Source: Chryseobacterium sp. FP211-J200 (GTDB lineage: Bacteria > Bacteroidota > Bacteroidia > Flavobacteriales > Weeksellaceae). From it: a DNA stretch of 64,000 nt. The notes beneath the pieces were generated by a model, which was not told the DNA's origin, made no database searches, and was given only the letters and a program-made list of their open reading frames with translations. The stretch spans positions 78,823-142,822 of the forward strand of contig NZ_LSHB01000011.1 in NCBI RefSeq assembly GCF_001643375.1, in the 5' to 3' direction. Both the position numbers and the translations under genes were made by a program. This document shows, piece by piece, positions 26,545-35,169 of this stretch (positions within the stretch are counted from its first letter, which is position 1; each line of letters opens with the position of its first letter).

Positions 26545-28530
26545 ATGACTTTCCAACAACAAATCCAGCAAGGCATTCCCACAGAATTACCTCAGTCAAA
26601 ACCATACGAAACCCAAATCAATCACGCCCCGAAACGTAAAGAAATCCTGTCAGACGAAGAAAAAAAACTTGCTCTGAAAAATGCTTTACGCTATTTCGAA
26701 CCCAAATTCCACGCAGAATTGTTGCCTGAATTTAATGAAGAACTGGAAAAATACGGCAGAATTTATATGTACCGCTTCCGTCCGGATTATGAGATGAAAG
26801 CGAGAGACATTGCCGAATATCCAGGGAAATCTGAGCAGGCAAAAGCCATTATGCTGATGATTCAGAACAATCTGGATTATGCCGTGGCACAACATCCGCA
26901 CGAACTGATTACTTACGGTGGAAATGGTGCGGTGTTCAGCAACTGGGCGCAGTATCTTCTGACGATGAAATATCTGTCGGAAATGACTGACGAACAAACG
27001 TTGACGATGTATTCCGGTCATCCGATGGGATTATTTCCTTCGCACAAAGATGCACCCAGAGTCGTGGTGACGAACGGGATGATGATTCCAAATTATTCCA
27101 AGCCGGATGATTGGGAAAAATTCAATGCGTTGGGTGTTTCGCAATACGGACAAATGACGGCCGGATCTTATATGTACATCGGTCCGCAGGGAATTGTGCA
27201 CGGAACGACGATTACCGTTTTGAATGCTTTCAGAAAAATCAATAAAGAACCAAAAGGCGGATTATTCGTCACGTCAGGTTTAGGCGGAATGTCCGGAGCT
27301 CAGCCGAAAGCAGGAAATATCGCAGGTTGTATTACGGTCATTGCGGAAGTCAATCCAAAGATTACAAAAATCCGTCACGAACAGAAATGGGTGAATGAAA
27401 TCCACGAAAATCTGGATGAACTGGTGGCGAGAGTAAGAAAAGCGCAGGAAAATCAGGAAACGGTTTCTTTGGCTTACCTTGGAAACATCGTCGATATCTG
27501 GGAGAAATTTGATGAAGAAAATTTAAAAATCGATATCGGTTCAGACCAGACTTCGCTTCACAATCCTTGGGCGGGCGGTTATTATCCGGTCGGGCAAAGC
27601 TTTGAGGAATCCAATACGATGATGGCTGAAAACCCTGAATTATTCAAAGAAAAAGTTCAGGAAACCTTGAGAAGACACGCTTCCGCCATCAATAAACATA
27701 CAGCAAAAGGAACCTATTTTTTCGATTATGGAAATGCCTTTTTACTCGAAGCTTCCAGAGCCGGAGCCGATATAATGTCGGAAAATCCTACGATTGGAAG
27801 GGAGTTCAAATATCCGTCATATGTTCAGGATATTATGGGGCCGATGTGTTTTGATTATGGTTTCGGGCCGTTCCGTTGGGTTTGTACCAGCGGAAAACCT
27901 GAAGATTTGCAGAAAACAGATGACATTGCGTGTGCCGTTTTAGAGGAAATTATTAAAACATCGCCCGAAGAAATCCAGCAGCAGATGAAAGACAACATCA
28001 CGTGGATCAAAGGTGCTCAGGAAAATAATCTGGTCGTTGGTTCGCAGGCGAGAATTCTGTACGCCGATGCCGAAGGAAGAATGAAAATTGCAGAAGCTTT
28101 CAATAAAGCTATTAAAAATGAAGAAATCGGAGCGGTGGTTTTGGGAAGAGACCATCACGATGTTTCGGGGACGGATTCGCCGTACAGAGAGACTTCCAAC
28201 ATTTATGACGGCTCGAGATTTACGGCAGATATGGCGATTCACAATGTGATTGGCGACAGCTTCCGTGGGGCGACCTGGGTAAGCATCCACAATGGTGGCG
28301 GCGTTGGCTGGGGCGAAGTCATCAACGGTGGTTTCGGGATGTTGCTGGATGGAAGCGATGATGCCGACAGAAGATTAAAATCTATGCTTTTCTGGGACGT
28401 CAACAACGGAATTTCCCGCAGAAGCTGGGCAAGAAATGAAGGTGCTGTTTTTGCGATTAAAAGAGCAATGGAAGCTGAACCGAATTTGAAAGTAACGTTG
28501 CCGAATATTGTGGATGAGCGTTTGTTTTAA
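26545..28530 (+). CDS. hutU: Urocanate hydratase
   Basis: Converts urocanate to imidazolonepropionate in histidine degradation, using tightly bound NAD. At 661 residues it is about 100 longer than proteobacterial HutU (around 555) but agrees with flavobacterial forms as I recall them. Signature regions include YGGNGAVFSNWAQY, MYSGHPMGLFPSH, TSGLGGMSGAQPKAGN with the NAD-binding turn, and MGPMCFDYGFGPFRWV. No other hut genes are adjacent. A DUF559 repeat cassette lies just upstream and a terminator just after. Confidence 0.95.
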   Translation: MTFQQQIQQGIPTELPQSKPYETQINHAPKRKEILSDEEKKLALKNALRYFEPKFHAELLPEFNEELEKYGRIYMYRFRPDYEMKARDIAEYPGKSEQAKAIMLMIQNNLDYAVAQHPHELITYGGNGAVFSNWAQYLLTMKYLSEMTDEQTLTMYSGHPMGLFPSHKDAPRVVVTNGMMIPNYSKPDDWEKFNALGVSQYGQMTAGSYMYIGPQGIVHGTTITVLNAFRKINKEPKGGLFVTSGLGGMSGAQPKAGNIAGCITVIAEVNPKITKIRHEQKWVNEIHENLDELVARVRKAQENQETVSLAYLGNIVDIWEKFDEENLKIDIGSDQTSLHNPWAGGYYPVGQSFEESNTMMAENPELFKEKVQETLRRHASAINKHTAKGTYFFDYGNAFLLEASRAGADIMSENPTIGREFKYPSYVQDIMGPMCFDYGFGPFRWVCTSGKPEDLQKTDDIACAVLEEIIKTSPEEIQQQMKDNITWIKGAQENNLVVGSQARILYADAEGRMKIAEAFNKAIKNEEIGAVVLGRDHHDVSGTDSPYRETSNIYDGSRFTADMAIHNVIGDSFRGATWVSIHNGGGVGWGEVINGGFGMLLDGSDDADRRLKSMLFWDVNNGISRRSWARNEGAVFAIKRAMEAEPNLKVTLPNIVDERLF

Positions 28531-28547
28531 AACTTTTTAGATATGGG

Positions 28548-28571
28548 AAAACCTGCTGTGAGGCAGGTTTT
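28548..28571 (+). terminator. Rho-independent terminator after hutU
   Basis: Arms AAAACCTGC (28548-28556) and GCAGGTTTT (28563-28571) with a T-run. Confidence 0.85.
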
Positions 28572-28595
28572 TTTATTTAGATTTATTTCTTATTT

Positions 28596-29501
28596 TTAGG
28601 GAAATATATCAATTAAATGATAAAAAGTTTTCTCATTTTGAGAAACAAATTTTGTCTTTATTTTTTTTAAATGAATTGTACATGATTTGTTTAAATATTC
28701 CAAGCTTAATTCTATAATTTTATCTTCATCTATATCCTCTCCAATTAGACCTGAAACTTTATGTCCATTTTCATCAACAAACTCAAATTTTCCAGAATCT
28801 AATAATACCCCTCGTAACGTACCTCTAATCTCAATAACTTCTTCATCGGTTATAGCTGAATTTATCCTTTCATAACCTTTATGAATATTTTCTGTGGAGA
28901 TTTCTAATGTCTCATTATCTTTTTCAAATTTTAAAATTGAGTTTTCATTATCAATTTCTTTTAAGAAAGATTTTAAATTATTCAAACTTCTAGGAGGAGT
29001 TACTGCAACAATTTCTTCAAAAGTTTCATCACTATTTGTTGCTGCATTTACAAGATTTATAACATTTTCAATAGCCTTATCAACTTCTGTTTCAGAAAAA
29101 ATATTATTTTTATTCAGTTGAGTTAATTGTACACCAAATGAACCTGTAGGTAATGCTGTTAGATAAAGTTCCGCATCATCAATATCTTTTGTCTTACCTC
29201 TTTTACCAACTATACCATACTTTATTTTCGTTGTTTCCGTTTTTACAAGCTCCTGAAATGGTTTTAGTACTTTACTCACAAAATCTATCTTAATACCTCT
29301 AGAGCCTGAAACAGCATTGCCACTAAATAAAAGTGAGACAATTGCTTCACTTACTTCTTCGGTTAGATTTTCTAATTTATCTTCTAAAATTTTAATTTTC
29401 ATAGATAAACTCTTAGACATAAAAGGGTCGTTGTTTGCAAAACCTAATAAGTTTTCAAGTTCAATAATTTGACTCTTTATTTGATTCTTTAAATTTATCA
29501 T
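28596..29501 (-). CDS. Hypothetical protein, partner of DUF6932 (301 aa)
   Basis: A 301-residue, lysine- and glutamate-rich protein without signal or TM segment. Helical N-terminus (about 1-60), a middle region with the distinctive blocks VSGSRGIKIDFVSK and ALPTGSFGVQLTQL, and a C-terminal part predicted by eye to be beta-rich. No domain recognised. Its ATG overlaps the stop of the DUF6932 gene by 4 bp (ATGA), so the two are translated together and probably work together. Codon use is much more AT-rich than in hutU next door, suggesting transfer. Candidate second component of a toxin-antitoxin-like or defence module (inference). Confidence 0.7.
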   Translation of the reverse strand: MINLKNQIKSQIIELENLLGFANNDPFMSKSLSMKIKILEDKLENLTEEVSEAIVSLLFSGNAVSGSRGIKIDFVSKVLKPFQELVKTETTKIKYGIVGKRGKTKDIDDAELYLTALPTGSFGVQLTQLNKNNIFSETEVDKAIENVINLVNAATNSDETFEEIVAVTPPRSLNNLKSFLKEIDNENSILKFEKDNETLEISTENIHKGYERINSAITDEEVIEIRGTLRGVLLDSGKFEFVDENGHKVSGLIGEDIDEDKIIELSLEYLNKSCTIHLKKIKTKFVSQNEKTFYHLIDIFP

Positions 29502-30058
29502 AATGTTAAATTATTTAGATATTCAAATGCGCTATCATCTATTTCTGGAGTATTTAATTCCAATCTGATTATACCTTTCCATATTCCTAAGCGGTTATGT
29601 GAAAATAATTGAATCCAATATCTTGTGTATTCTATAGTGAATAATGGATTCATTGCATAATTGAATGGATAGTGATCAAGTTTATAATTTATTTTTGACG
29701 TATTAAAATCTGAAAAATCAATAAAATTATTTTGTATTTCATCTATTTGTTCTGGAGCAAGGATATTAGGGTTAAATAATGTTACAATATCCAAGTCTCT
29801 AGGGGCTCTCTCTTCACTTATTTCTATATTCTCAGTAAAACTTCCATCTAACCACTGAAAACCTTCAATTATACCAACTTCATTTAACTTTTTTCTAAAT
29901 TTCAATAATCCTTCTAAAATCTCAATTCTTTGAGGCGATGTAGCAAATTGCTGTACAAACTCAAGAGAATTTGACAAATATGGACTCAATTGGCTTCTGT
30001 CGGTAGGATTACCAATATGTGGAGGCGTCACATTATTATGGTCAAAATTTGGAATCAT
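29498..30058 (-). CDS. DUF6932 family protein, nucleotidyltransferase-like
   Basis: A 186-residue protein recalled as DUF6932. The stretch FQWLDGSFTENIEISEERAP followed by RDLDIVTLF has the G-S...D-x-D pattern of nucleotidyltransferase active sites (about residues 70-95). The N-terminus (IPNFDHNNVTPPHIGNPTDR) and LEGLLKFRKKL are also typical. Gene order is DUF6932 first, then the 301-residue partner with a 4-bp overlap. AT-rich composition, placed between hutU and a repeat array, points to an accessory gene. Enzymatic activity and target unproven. Confidence 0.7.
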   Translation of the reverse strand: MIPNFDHNNVTPPHIGNPTDRSQLSPYLSNSLEFVQQFATSPQRIEILEGLLKFRKKLNEVGIIEGFQWLDGSFTENIEISEERAPRDLDIVTLFNPNILAPEQIDEIQNNFIDFSDFNTSKINYKLDHYPFNYAMNPLFTIEYTRYWIQLFSHNRLGIWKGIIRLELNTPEIDDSAFEYLNNLTL

Positions 30059-30200
30059 TGATAAGTATTGTATGGTTATTTGTTTTTATGTTATAAATAT
30101 GGATATAAATTTACAAACAAAATAAAACCAAATATAGAAAAACAAAATTATTTAAAATTACGGTTTTCCATAAACCATTAAAAAATAAAAAAATTCATTT

Positions 30201-30410
30201 TTTCAAAAAGGACTGCTTTACATCAAATACTTTTTACATTTATTACAACCAACCTTATTTGTAACCAAATATAACATACATTTTGGTAAAACAAGCTTGC
30301 TTTTAACCAAATATAATTTACATTTCTTCAAAACAGGGTCGTTTGTGACCAAATACAACTGTATTTTGTTTCCAACAATATTGTTTGTGAATTAATACTA
30401 AATTTTTATA
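30201..30410 (+). repeat. Degenerate 42-bp tandem repeat array, five units
   Basis: The anchor ACCAAATA (or a variant) recurs at 30222, 30264, 30306, 30348 and 30390, exactly 42 bp apart. Units also share a CATTT or TATTT block and an AACAnnnTnGTTT block. Unit five contains the palindrome AACAATATTGTT (30374-30385). There are no unique spacers, so it is not a CRISPR array. It fills the 404-bp gap between the DUF6932 and DUF6261-like genes; nothing coding is seen. A related array lies at 63.9 kb. Confidence 0.8.
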
Positions 30411-30462
30411 TTTGTTTTAAGGATTTAGTTCCATTATTAATAACAAAAACACATTTTTACTG

Positions 30463-31161
30463 ATGAAAATTACATTAGCGCGTCTGAGCACCAAAAATCT
30501 TGCGACTTTGGCTCAGAGAATTCTCAGCAACATCCAGTCAGGAAAATATCCTGTGATCACCAACCATCCGCTTACCGCGACTTTGCAAACCTCGTACGCC
30601 AGCTATGACCTGGTCTATACCAAGCAGATCTACAGCGGAAAAGGGAAAGAGGTTGCAAAGGCAGACCAGGAGCGGGATGTGACTTACAGCAATCTGAAAG
30701 CCTTCCTCAATGGTTACAGAAAGCTCCCTTCTGCTCCCAATTCTCAGTTGGCGGCGGACCTGTACGGGGTTTTCAAAACTTTTGGATTGAACCTGAATCG
30801 GCTAAGCTATTCCTCACAAACCGCGCAGATGAAAAAGCTGATTGAGATGCTGGAGCTTCCTGAAAACAAGCAAAAAATAACGGATCTCTCCTTAGATCCA
30901 GGTTTCGCAGAGATGAAGACCAAACACGATGTTTTTGAACTGCTGTTTGCAGACCAGGCAGAGGCCAACGCCGACCTTAGAAATATGACGAGCGCATCTG
31001 CCATCCGACAGGATCTGGAGAAAAACCTGAAAACCTATCTCAACCTTTTGACCGCAATGAAGTCTGTTTCCGGTTGGGAACTCCTCTACTCCGATACGAA
31101 TGAATTGGTGAAGGCGGCGAGAAATTCGGAGCATGAGACACCAAAGGATCAACCGTCTTAG
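30463..31161 (+). CDS. DUF6261-like hypothetical protein
   Basis: A 232-residue, mostly helical soluble protein beginning MKITLARLSTKNLATLAQRI. I recall similar multi-copy proteins annotated DUF6261 in Chryseobacterium, but this is not certain. The motif ALFNG-like AFLNGYRKLPSAPN and repeated Leu/Ala/Lys helices suggest a helical bundle; no catalytic motif is seen. It follows the 42-bp repeat array by about 50 bp. GC content is higher than in the DUF6932 pair. Function unknown. Confidence 0.65.
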   Translation: MKITLARLSTKNLATLAQRILSNIQSGKYPVITNHPLTATLQTSYASYDLVYTKQIYSGKGKEVAKADQERDVTYSNLKAFLNGYRKLPSAPNSQLAADLYGVFKTFGLNLNRLSYSSQTAQMKKLIEMLELPENKQKITDLSLDPGFAEMKTKHDVFELLFADQAEANADLRNMTSASAIRQDLEKNLKTYLNLLTAMKSVSGWELLYSDTNELVKAARNSEHETPKDQPS

Positions 31162-31260
31162 ATGATTTCGAAAATCTTGAACGATTTTTAGAATGAGGCA
31201 GAACTGTTGCGAGTCAACTGGAAATGCCAATGCACAGATCGGTAAGAAATTAAAATAAAA

Positions 31261-31293
31261 AAAAACCTTTCAGCTAGCAACTGAAAGGTTTTT
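31261..31293. terminator. Bidirectional terminator
   Basis: Arms AAAAACCTTTCAG (31261-31273) and CTGAAAGGTTTTT (31281-31293) between the DUF6261-like gene and the convergent oxidoreductase gene. Confidence 0.85.
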
Positions 31294-31315
31294 TTGTTAA
31301 GGCATCAATCGGTTT

Positions 31316-31966
31316 TTAGTAAGCAGCCGTAAAACGTTGTTTTACGAAGTTGTTTTGCTCCAATTCGTCTACCAAAGCCACAGCCACGTCTTCTACTGAA
31401 AGGATGCTTCTGCCGTCTGCATCGAAAACTGGATTTTCCAAAGCCGTTCTGTACGTTCCAACTCTCACGCCGGCAGTTCCTGGGTGCATTTCGATTGCTG
31501 GGGAGAAGAAGGTCCAATCTAAAGTTTCATTCTTTTTGACCTCGTTCAGATAATCTCTGGCTGCAGTTGCGCCTGGTTTGATGTCAGCAGGGAAATCCGG
31601 CCCGTCCACCAACTGGTTCCCATCGATGAACAAACTTCCAGCGCCACCAACGGTAATGAATCTCTTCACGCCTGACTCCTCCACTGCTTTCTCGATGTTT
31701 TTGCTACCGTTCAGAAAGTCGTTGTATAGATTTGGATTCGTCCAACCTGCGTTGAAGGTGTTGATCACGGCATCATTTCCTTCCAAGACTTTCGCCAATT
31801 CTTCTACATTGTTCACATCTGCGCTGATGGCGCTCACGTTGTCCTTCGCCTCTACTTTTGAGCTGTCTCTTGCGATGGCGTTTACTGCGTAACCTCTGTT
31901 TGATAATTCGTTCACGACTTGTTTTCCTACGAAGCCTGTTGCTCCGATCACTGCTACTTTTTTCAT
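31316..31966 (-). CDS. NAD(P)-binding oxidoreductase (YhfK/NmrA-like atypical SDR)
   Basis: A 216-residue protein with an N-terminal Rossmann motif VIGATGFVGKQV (residues 5-16), a VGGAGSLF block and the ending LVDELEQNNFVKQRFTAAY, as in the COG2910 atypical SDRs. Such proteins often follow Rrf2 or MarR-type regulators, as here (105 bp downstream of an Rrf2 gene in the same direction). It may respond to electrophiles or redox stress; substrate unknown. Confidence 0.85.
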   Translation of the reverse strand: MKKVAVIGATGFVGKQVVNELSNRGYAVNAIARDSSKVEAKDNVSAISADVNNVEELAKVLEGNDAVINTFNAGWTNPNLYNDFLNGSKNIEKAVEESGVKRFITVGGAGSLFIDGNQLVDGPDFPADIKPGATAARDYLNEVKKNETLDWTFFSPAIEMHPGTAGVRVGTYRTALENPVFDADGRSILSVEDVAVALVDELEQNNFVKQRFTAAY

Positions 31967-32071
31967 AATTTTAAATATTTATTTTAAATGAATTCGTTGA
32001 CCTTTTGGATTGATAATTAAACTTTCTAAATTAATTGTAATACAATTTGTTACATTTTACACTAAATTTTT

Positions 32072-32482
32072 TTAATCGAATTGATAGGTAAAATCTGATA
32101 ACTTTTTGTTCTTCAGAAATTGAAAAACTAAATCATCTGTTTCTATAAATAGGATATTCAGATTTTTATTGATGTCCTTCCCTACGCTGCAAAGTGGATT
32201 CGGGTTTTGGTTTTTCTTGCCAAGAACTTCGGAGTTTTTTATGGCTTGATAGATATCTGCAACATTCACTTCTTCAGGATTTTTACCAATTCTTACGCCT
32301 CCATCTTTTCCTTGTCGGCTTTCTATAAGACCATATGTTTTCAGATTTCCCAACTCTTTACGAACGATCACAGGATTCACGTTGATGCTACCAGCCAGCC
32401 AATCAGACGTCAGCCATTCCTGCGGATCTTTCGCAAGAAGGGTCATAATGTGGATGGCGGTTGCAAATCTTGTGTTGTTCAT
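32072..32482 (-). CDS. Rrf2 family transcriptional regulator
   Basis: A 136-residue winged-helix regulator with the family start NNTRFATAIHIMTLLAK and the helix-turn-helix TSDWLAGSINVNPVIVRKEL, followed by the wing SRQGKDGGVRIGKNPEEV. A single cysteine (LCSVGK) rather than the three clustered cysteines of IscR means an iron-sulfur cluster is unlikely, and the group resembles YwnA/CymR-like Rrf2 proteins. It probably controls itself and the oxidoreductase gene downstream. Confidence 0.92.
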   Translation of the reverse strand: MNNTRFATAIHIMTLLAKDPQEWLTSDWLAGSINVNPVIVRKELGNLKTYGLIESRQGKDGGVRIGKNPEEVNVADIYQAIKNSEVLGKKNQNPNPLCSVGKDINKNLNILFIETDDLVFQFLKNKKLSDFTYQFD

Positions 32483-32565
32483 ACTGGTGCAAATTTATAA
32501 ATATTTTTAAATGTAACAAAAATAATTACAGTTAAATTTTTCTTAACTGTAATTATCAGTAAAGT

Positions 32566-34032
32566 TTACTTCGTCTCAATCTCTACAATCTTCTTTCCTA
32601 CTTCTCCAAAGTATTGATTCAAAATAGATTCATACACTTTGTAGCCATCATCCACATTGGTGAAGATCACGAGACCTTGTTTGGTTTTGGGTAAAATGAT
32701 GGCAAAGGTGTTCACGCCTTTGTCGGAACCGCCGTGAGATAATGCGATCTCATTATTTCCCAGGTCATAGATCTCAAAACCGAGTCCGAAATATTTGTTC
32801 TCTTTGGTTTTAACTTGATTGGTTTTCATCGCTTCAAAAACTTCTTTAGAAAGCAGATCATTGTTCATAATGGAAACTAAGAATTTACTGTAATCTTCCA
32901 CCGAAGTCACTAAATCATCTGCGGCACTTGCGGTTTTATTCCTTACAATATCATATGGTTTTCCGTCTTTATCATAGCCGGTTACAATTCTATCCGCCAT
33001 CTTTTTCTCATTCCAAATGTAACTTGTATCGCTCATTCCAATTGGCGGGAAAACATATTCTTTAGCCAATTCATCCAAACTTTTATTAAACTTCTTTTCA
33101 ATCGCTTTCCTTAAATACTCAAATCCTTCCCCTGAATATTGGTACTTCGTTCCAGGTTCAAATTCAAAATTGAGTTTGTTGTCTGTGTTCATCCAACGCC
33201 AATTTGGGAAACCGGTTTGATGGCTTAATATCAACCTTGTCGTTAATTTTTTATTTCGAGGATCATTGGCAATATTCGGATCTGTAAAATATTTGTAAAG
33301 CAGCTCATCAAGATTCCATTTTCCGAGACTTACCAAGCGCAAGACCGTCATCGCAGTGACAGGTTTGGTCAAAGATGCGACGTTGAAAAGCGAATTGTAG
33401 GAAGCGGAGGTTTTATCATTTAACTTTCCGTAAACTTTTATCTGTTTCAATTTTCCATCTTCAATCACGCCTAAACCTAGGGTTGGAATATTGTTGTCTT
33501 TTATTAATTTTTCTAAATTGTCCGTCAATTTTGTATTATTTGGATTACCGTGGTCGTAGCTGAGAACGTCGCTCATCAACCAATTTCCATTCTTCTTTGT
33601 CCAGACTGAAGTGAATTTGGCTTCTCCACCCAGTACATCTGCTTTACCTTTTTCACGAATGTAAAATTGATGTTCGCCGGTTTGAATCGCGCCGTATAAT
33701 TCGCCGTTATTATACAATGGGAAAACTTCCAGACTGTTTTCTATCACTTTTCGAATCGGCTTTTGGTTTGGATTGCCGCAGATGTTTTGTTTCGTTCTTT
33801 CCATGAACAATTTCTTGTCCTGAAAACCGCCGTTGTCGTGATAAAATTTAAGATTTTCATCCATCGTTTTTTCCAGATAAGCGATGTCGCAATTATTAAA
33901 ACCACGTTCGAAAAAAAGACTATCCTGTTTTTTTAATTCTAAAAATAAAGGTGCACTTTTATCAATCTGAGCTTGTAGATTTCCGAGAGAAAAGAAGAGA
34001 ATGAAAATGCTGAAGTAGAACCTTGTTGTCAT
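32566..34032 (-). CDS. Serine hydrolase (beta-lactamase class C/PBP4* type) with N-terminal NTF2-like domain
   Basis: A 488-residue secreted protein; the ATG at 34032 gives the signal peptide ending NLQAQ. Residues about 20-155 form an NTF2/DUF4440-like domain (LELKKQDSLFFERGFNNCDI, then KKNGNWLMSDVLSYDH). The rest is a serine beta-lactamase-like domain with SxxK in NVASLTKPVTAM, YxG/YxN in YQYSGEGFEYL and the HGGSDKG triad. It may be an esterase or D-Ala peptidase; true beta-lactamase activity is unlikely but not excluded. Monocistronic. Confidence 0.87.
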   Translation of the reverse strand: MTTRFYFSIFILFFSLGNLQAQIDKSAPLFLELKKQDSLFFERGFNNCDIAYLEKTMDENLKFYHDNGGFQDKKLFMERTKQNICGNPNQKPIRKVIENSLEVFPLYNNGELYGAIQTGEHQFYIREKGKADVLGGEAKFTSVWTKKNGNWLMSDVLSYDHGNPNNTKLTDNLEKLIKDNNIPTLGLGVIEDGKLKQIKVYGKLNDKTSASYNSLFNVASLTKPVTAMTVLRLVSLGKWNLDELLYKYFTDPNIANDPRNKKLTTRLILSHQTGFPNWRWMNTDNKLNFEFEPGTKYQYSGEGFEYLRKAIEKKFNKSLDELAKEYVFPPIGMSDTSYIWNEKKMADRIVTGYDKDGKPYDIVRNKTASAADDLVTSVEDYSKFLVSIMNNDLLSKEVFEAMKTNQVKTKENKYFGLGFEIYDLGNNEIALSHGGSDKGVNTFAIILPKTKQGLVIFTNVDDGYKVYESILNQYFGEVGKKIVEIETK

Positions 34033-34119
34033 TGAAATTATTTTTGACAAAGATTCTTAATTAGTTGATTTTAAATCAAAAAAAATACCCGACAAAAACC
34101 CGACAATCGACTGCCAAAT

Positions 34120-34692
34120 TCATATAATACTGAAATTCAATAAGTAACGAAGCTTTCCCTTTTTATCAATTTCGAAAGCATTTCTCAAGATAATGAAAAC
34201 ATTTGCGAGCGTCAAACCAACCATTGTGATCATTACAGACGCTGAACCGAGTTTTAAGAATGCAACAGTTAGAAAAATAATTGGAGAAATAATGGCCAAA
34301 AATATTTGAAGCGAAATGATCTGCTTTACGATTGGTGATTTCTCTTTACTAAAAATCATGATCAATAATGGCGGCAAAAAATTAGCGATTGGAAACCACG
34401 CAAAAGGAAGTGAAGAAAGATTGATGATCTTGACCAAAGTAGAATTGAAAATCTCTTCCTTTTCTTCTATTAAAATCGGTTCATCAATTTTGATTTCTTC
34501 TGTTGGAATAATTGGAATTAATAGATCTTTTTCAGAAATATGCAGCGTTGAAGCCAGCGTTTTTAGTGTGTAACCTTTCGGTTCTGTGCCAGCTTCGATG
34601 CGCTGAATTGTTCTCACGGAAAGACCCGACATCTCGGCTAATTCTTCCTGTGTGAGATTCTTTTCTTCTCGTATTTTCTTTAATTCTGACAT
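34120..34692 (-). CDS. Membrane-attached HTH protein (XRE domain plus TM helices)
   Basis: A 190-residue protein with an N-terminal XRE-type helix-turn-helix (residues 2-58: LKKIREEKNLTQEELAEMSG, then LSVRTIQRIEAGTEPKGYTL) and three hydrophobic C-terminal segments (about 92-112, 122-146 and 150-170, DUF4870-like). The combination suggests a DNA-binding domain tethered at the membrane. No neighbour is obviously its target; the serine hydrolase gene is 88 bp downstream in the same direction. Confidence 0.85.
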   Translation of the reverse strand: MSELKKIREEKNLTQEELAEMSGLSVRTIQRIEAGTEPKGYTLKTLASTLHISEKDLLIPIIPTEEIKIDEPILIEEKEEIFNSTLVKIINLSSLPFAWFPIANFLPPLLIMIFSKEKSPIVKQIISLQIFLAIISPIIFLTVAFLKLGSASVMITMVGLTLANVFIILRNAFEIDKKGKLRYLLNFSII

Positions 34693-34745
34693 TTATAAAA
34701 GTACCGAAAGCAAATTTAATATTTCATTTTATTAATTATAAAAAA

Positions 34746-34768
34746 AACCTTTCCAAAAAAGAAAGGTT
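34746..34768 (-). terminator. Rho-independent terminator of the 121-aa gene
   Basis: Arms AACCTTTC and GAAAGGTT with a T-run when read on the minus strand. Confidence 0.75.
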
Positions 34769-34774
34769 GATCAT

Positions 34775-35140
34775 TTATTTCATGTTTAGAACTTTATCGA
34801 CAACGTAAACAGTGTTCCCGCGCCAAGGCAAAGTCCCATGATATTCTTTGTAATGAAGGTCAAAATACTTTCCGCTGTTCAGCTCCAATTGTTTGAAAAC
34901 CGAATCATTCTCAATAGAGAATTCAAACTGATTGCTACCAATTGGCGCTCCTGGTTTTGCAGCTCCAAATCCTTCCTGGATCAGTTTACCTTCATAGGTT
35001 TTGAAGACATTTCCTTTGTTCACCGCATAATTGAGATATCCTGATTTGACGCCTTCGCCAAAGACAAAATAATATTTCCACCAAACGAAAACGCCGAGAA
35101 ATAAAAAAATTACGGCCAGGCTCATCCAAAGATATTTCAT
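34775..35140 (-). CDS. Membrane-anchored hypothetical protein
   Basis: A 121-residue protein with one N-terminal TM segment (about 4-27, rich in Trp/Phe) and a soluble domain containing NVFKTYEGKLIQEGFGAAKP and SIENDSVFKQLELNSGKYF. I recall a similar 6-phosphogluconate-dehydrogenase-annotated or hypothetical Bacteroidota protein, but cannot assign a function. It follows the acyl-CoA dehydrogenase gene by 29 bp and may share its transcript. Confidence 0.65.
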   Translation of the reverse strand: MKYLWMSLAVIFLFLGVFVWWKYYFVFGEGVKSGYLNYAVNKGNVFKTYEGKLIQEGFGAAKPGAPIGSNQFEFSIENDSVFKQLELNSGKYFDLHYKEYHGTLPWRGNTVYVVDKVLNMK

Positions 35141-35169
35141 ACTGTGTTTTTAAAGTTAACCAAAGTTAG

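Noticed and set aside
30201..30410. Possible CRISPR array at 30.2 kb
   Set aside because: Same reason: a 42-bp period with no spacers and imperfect units.
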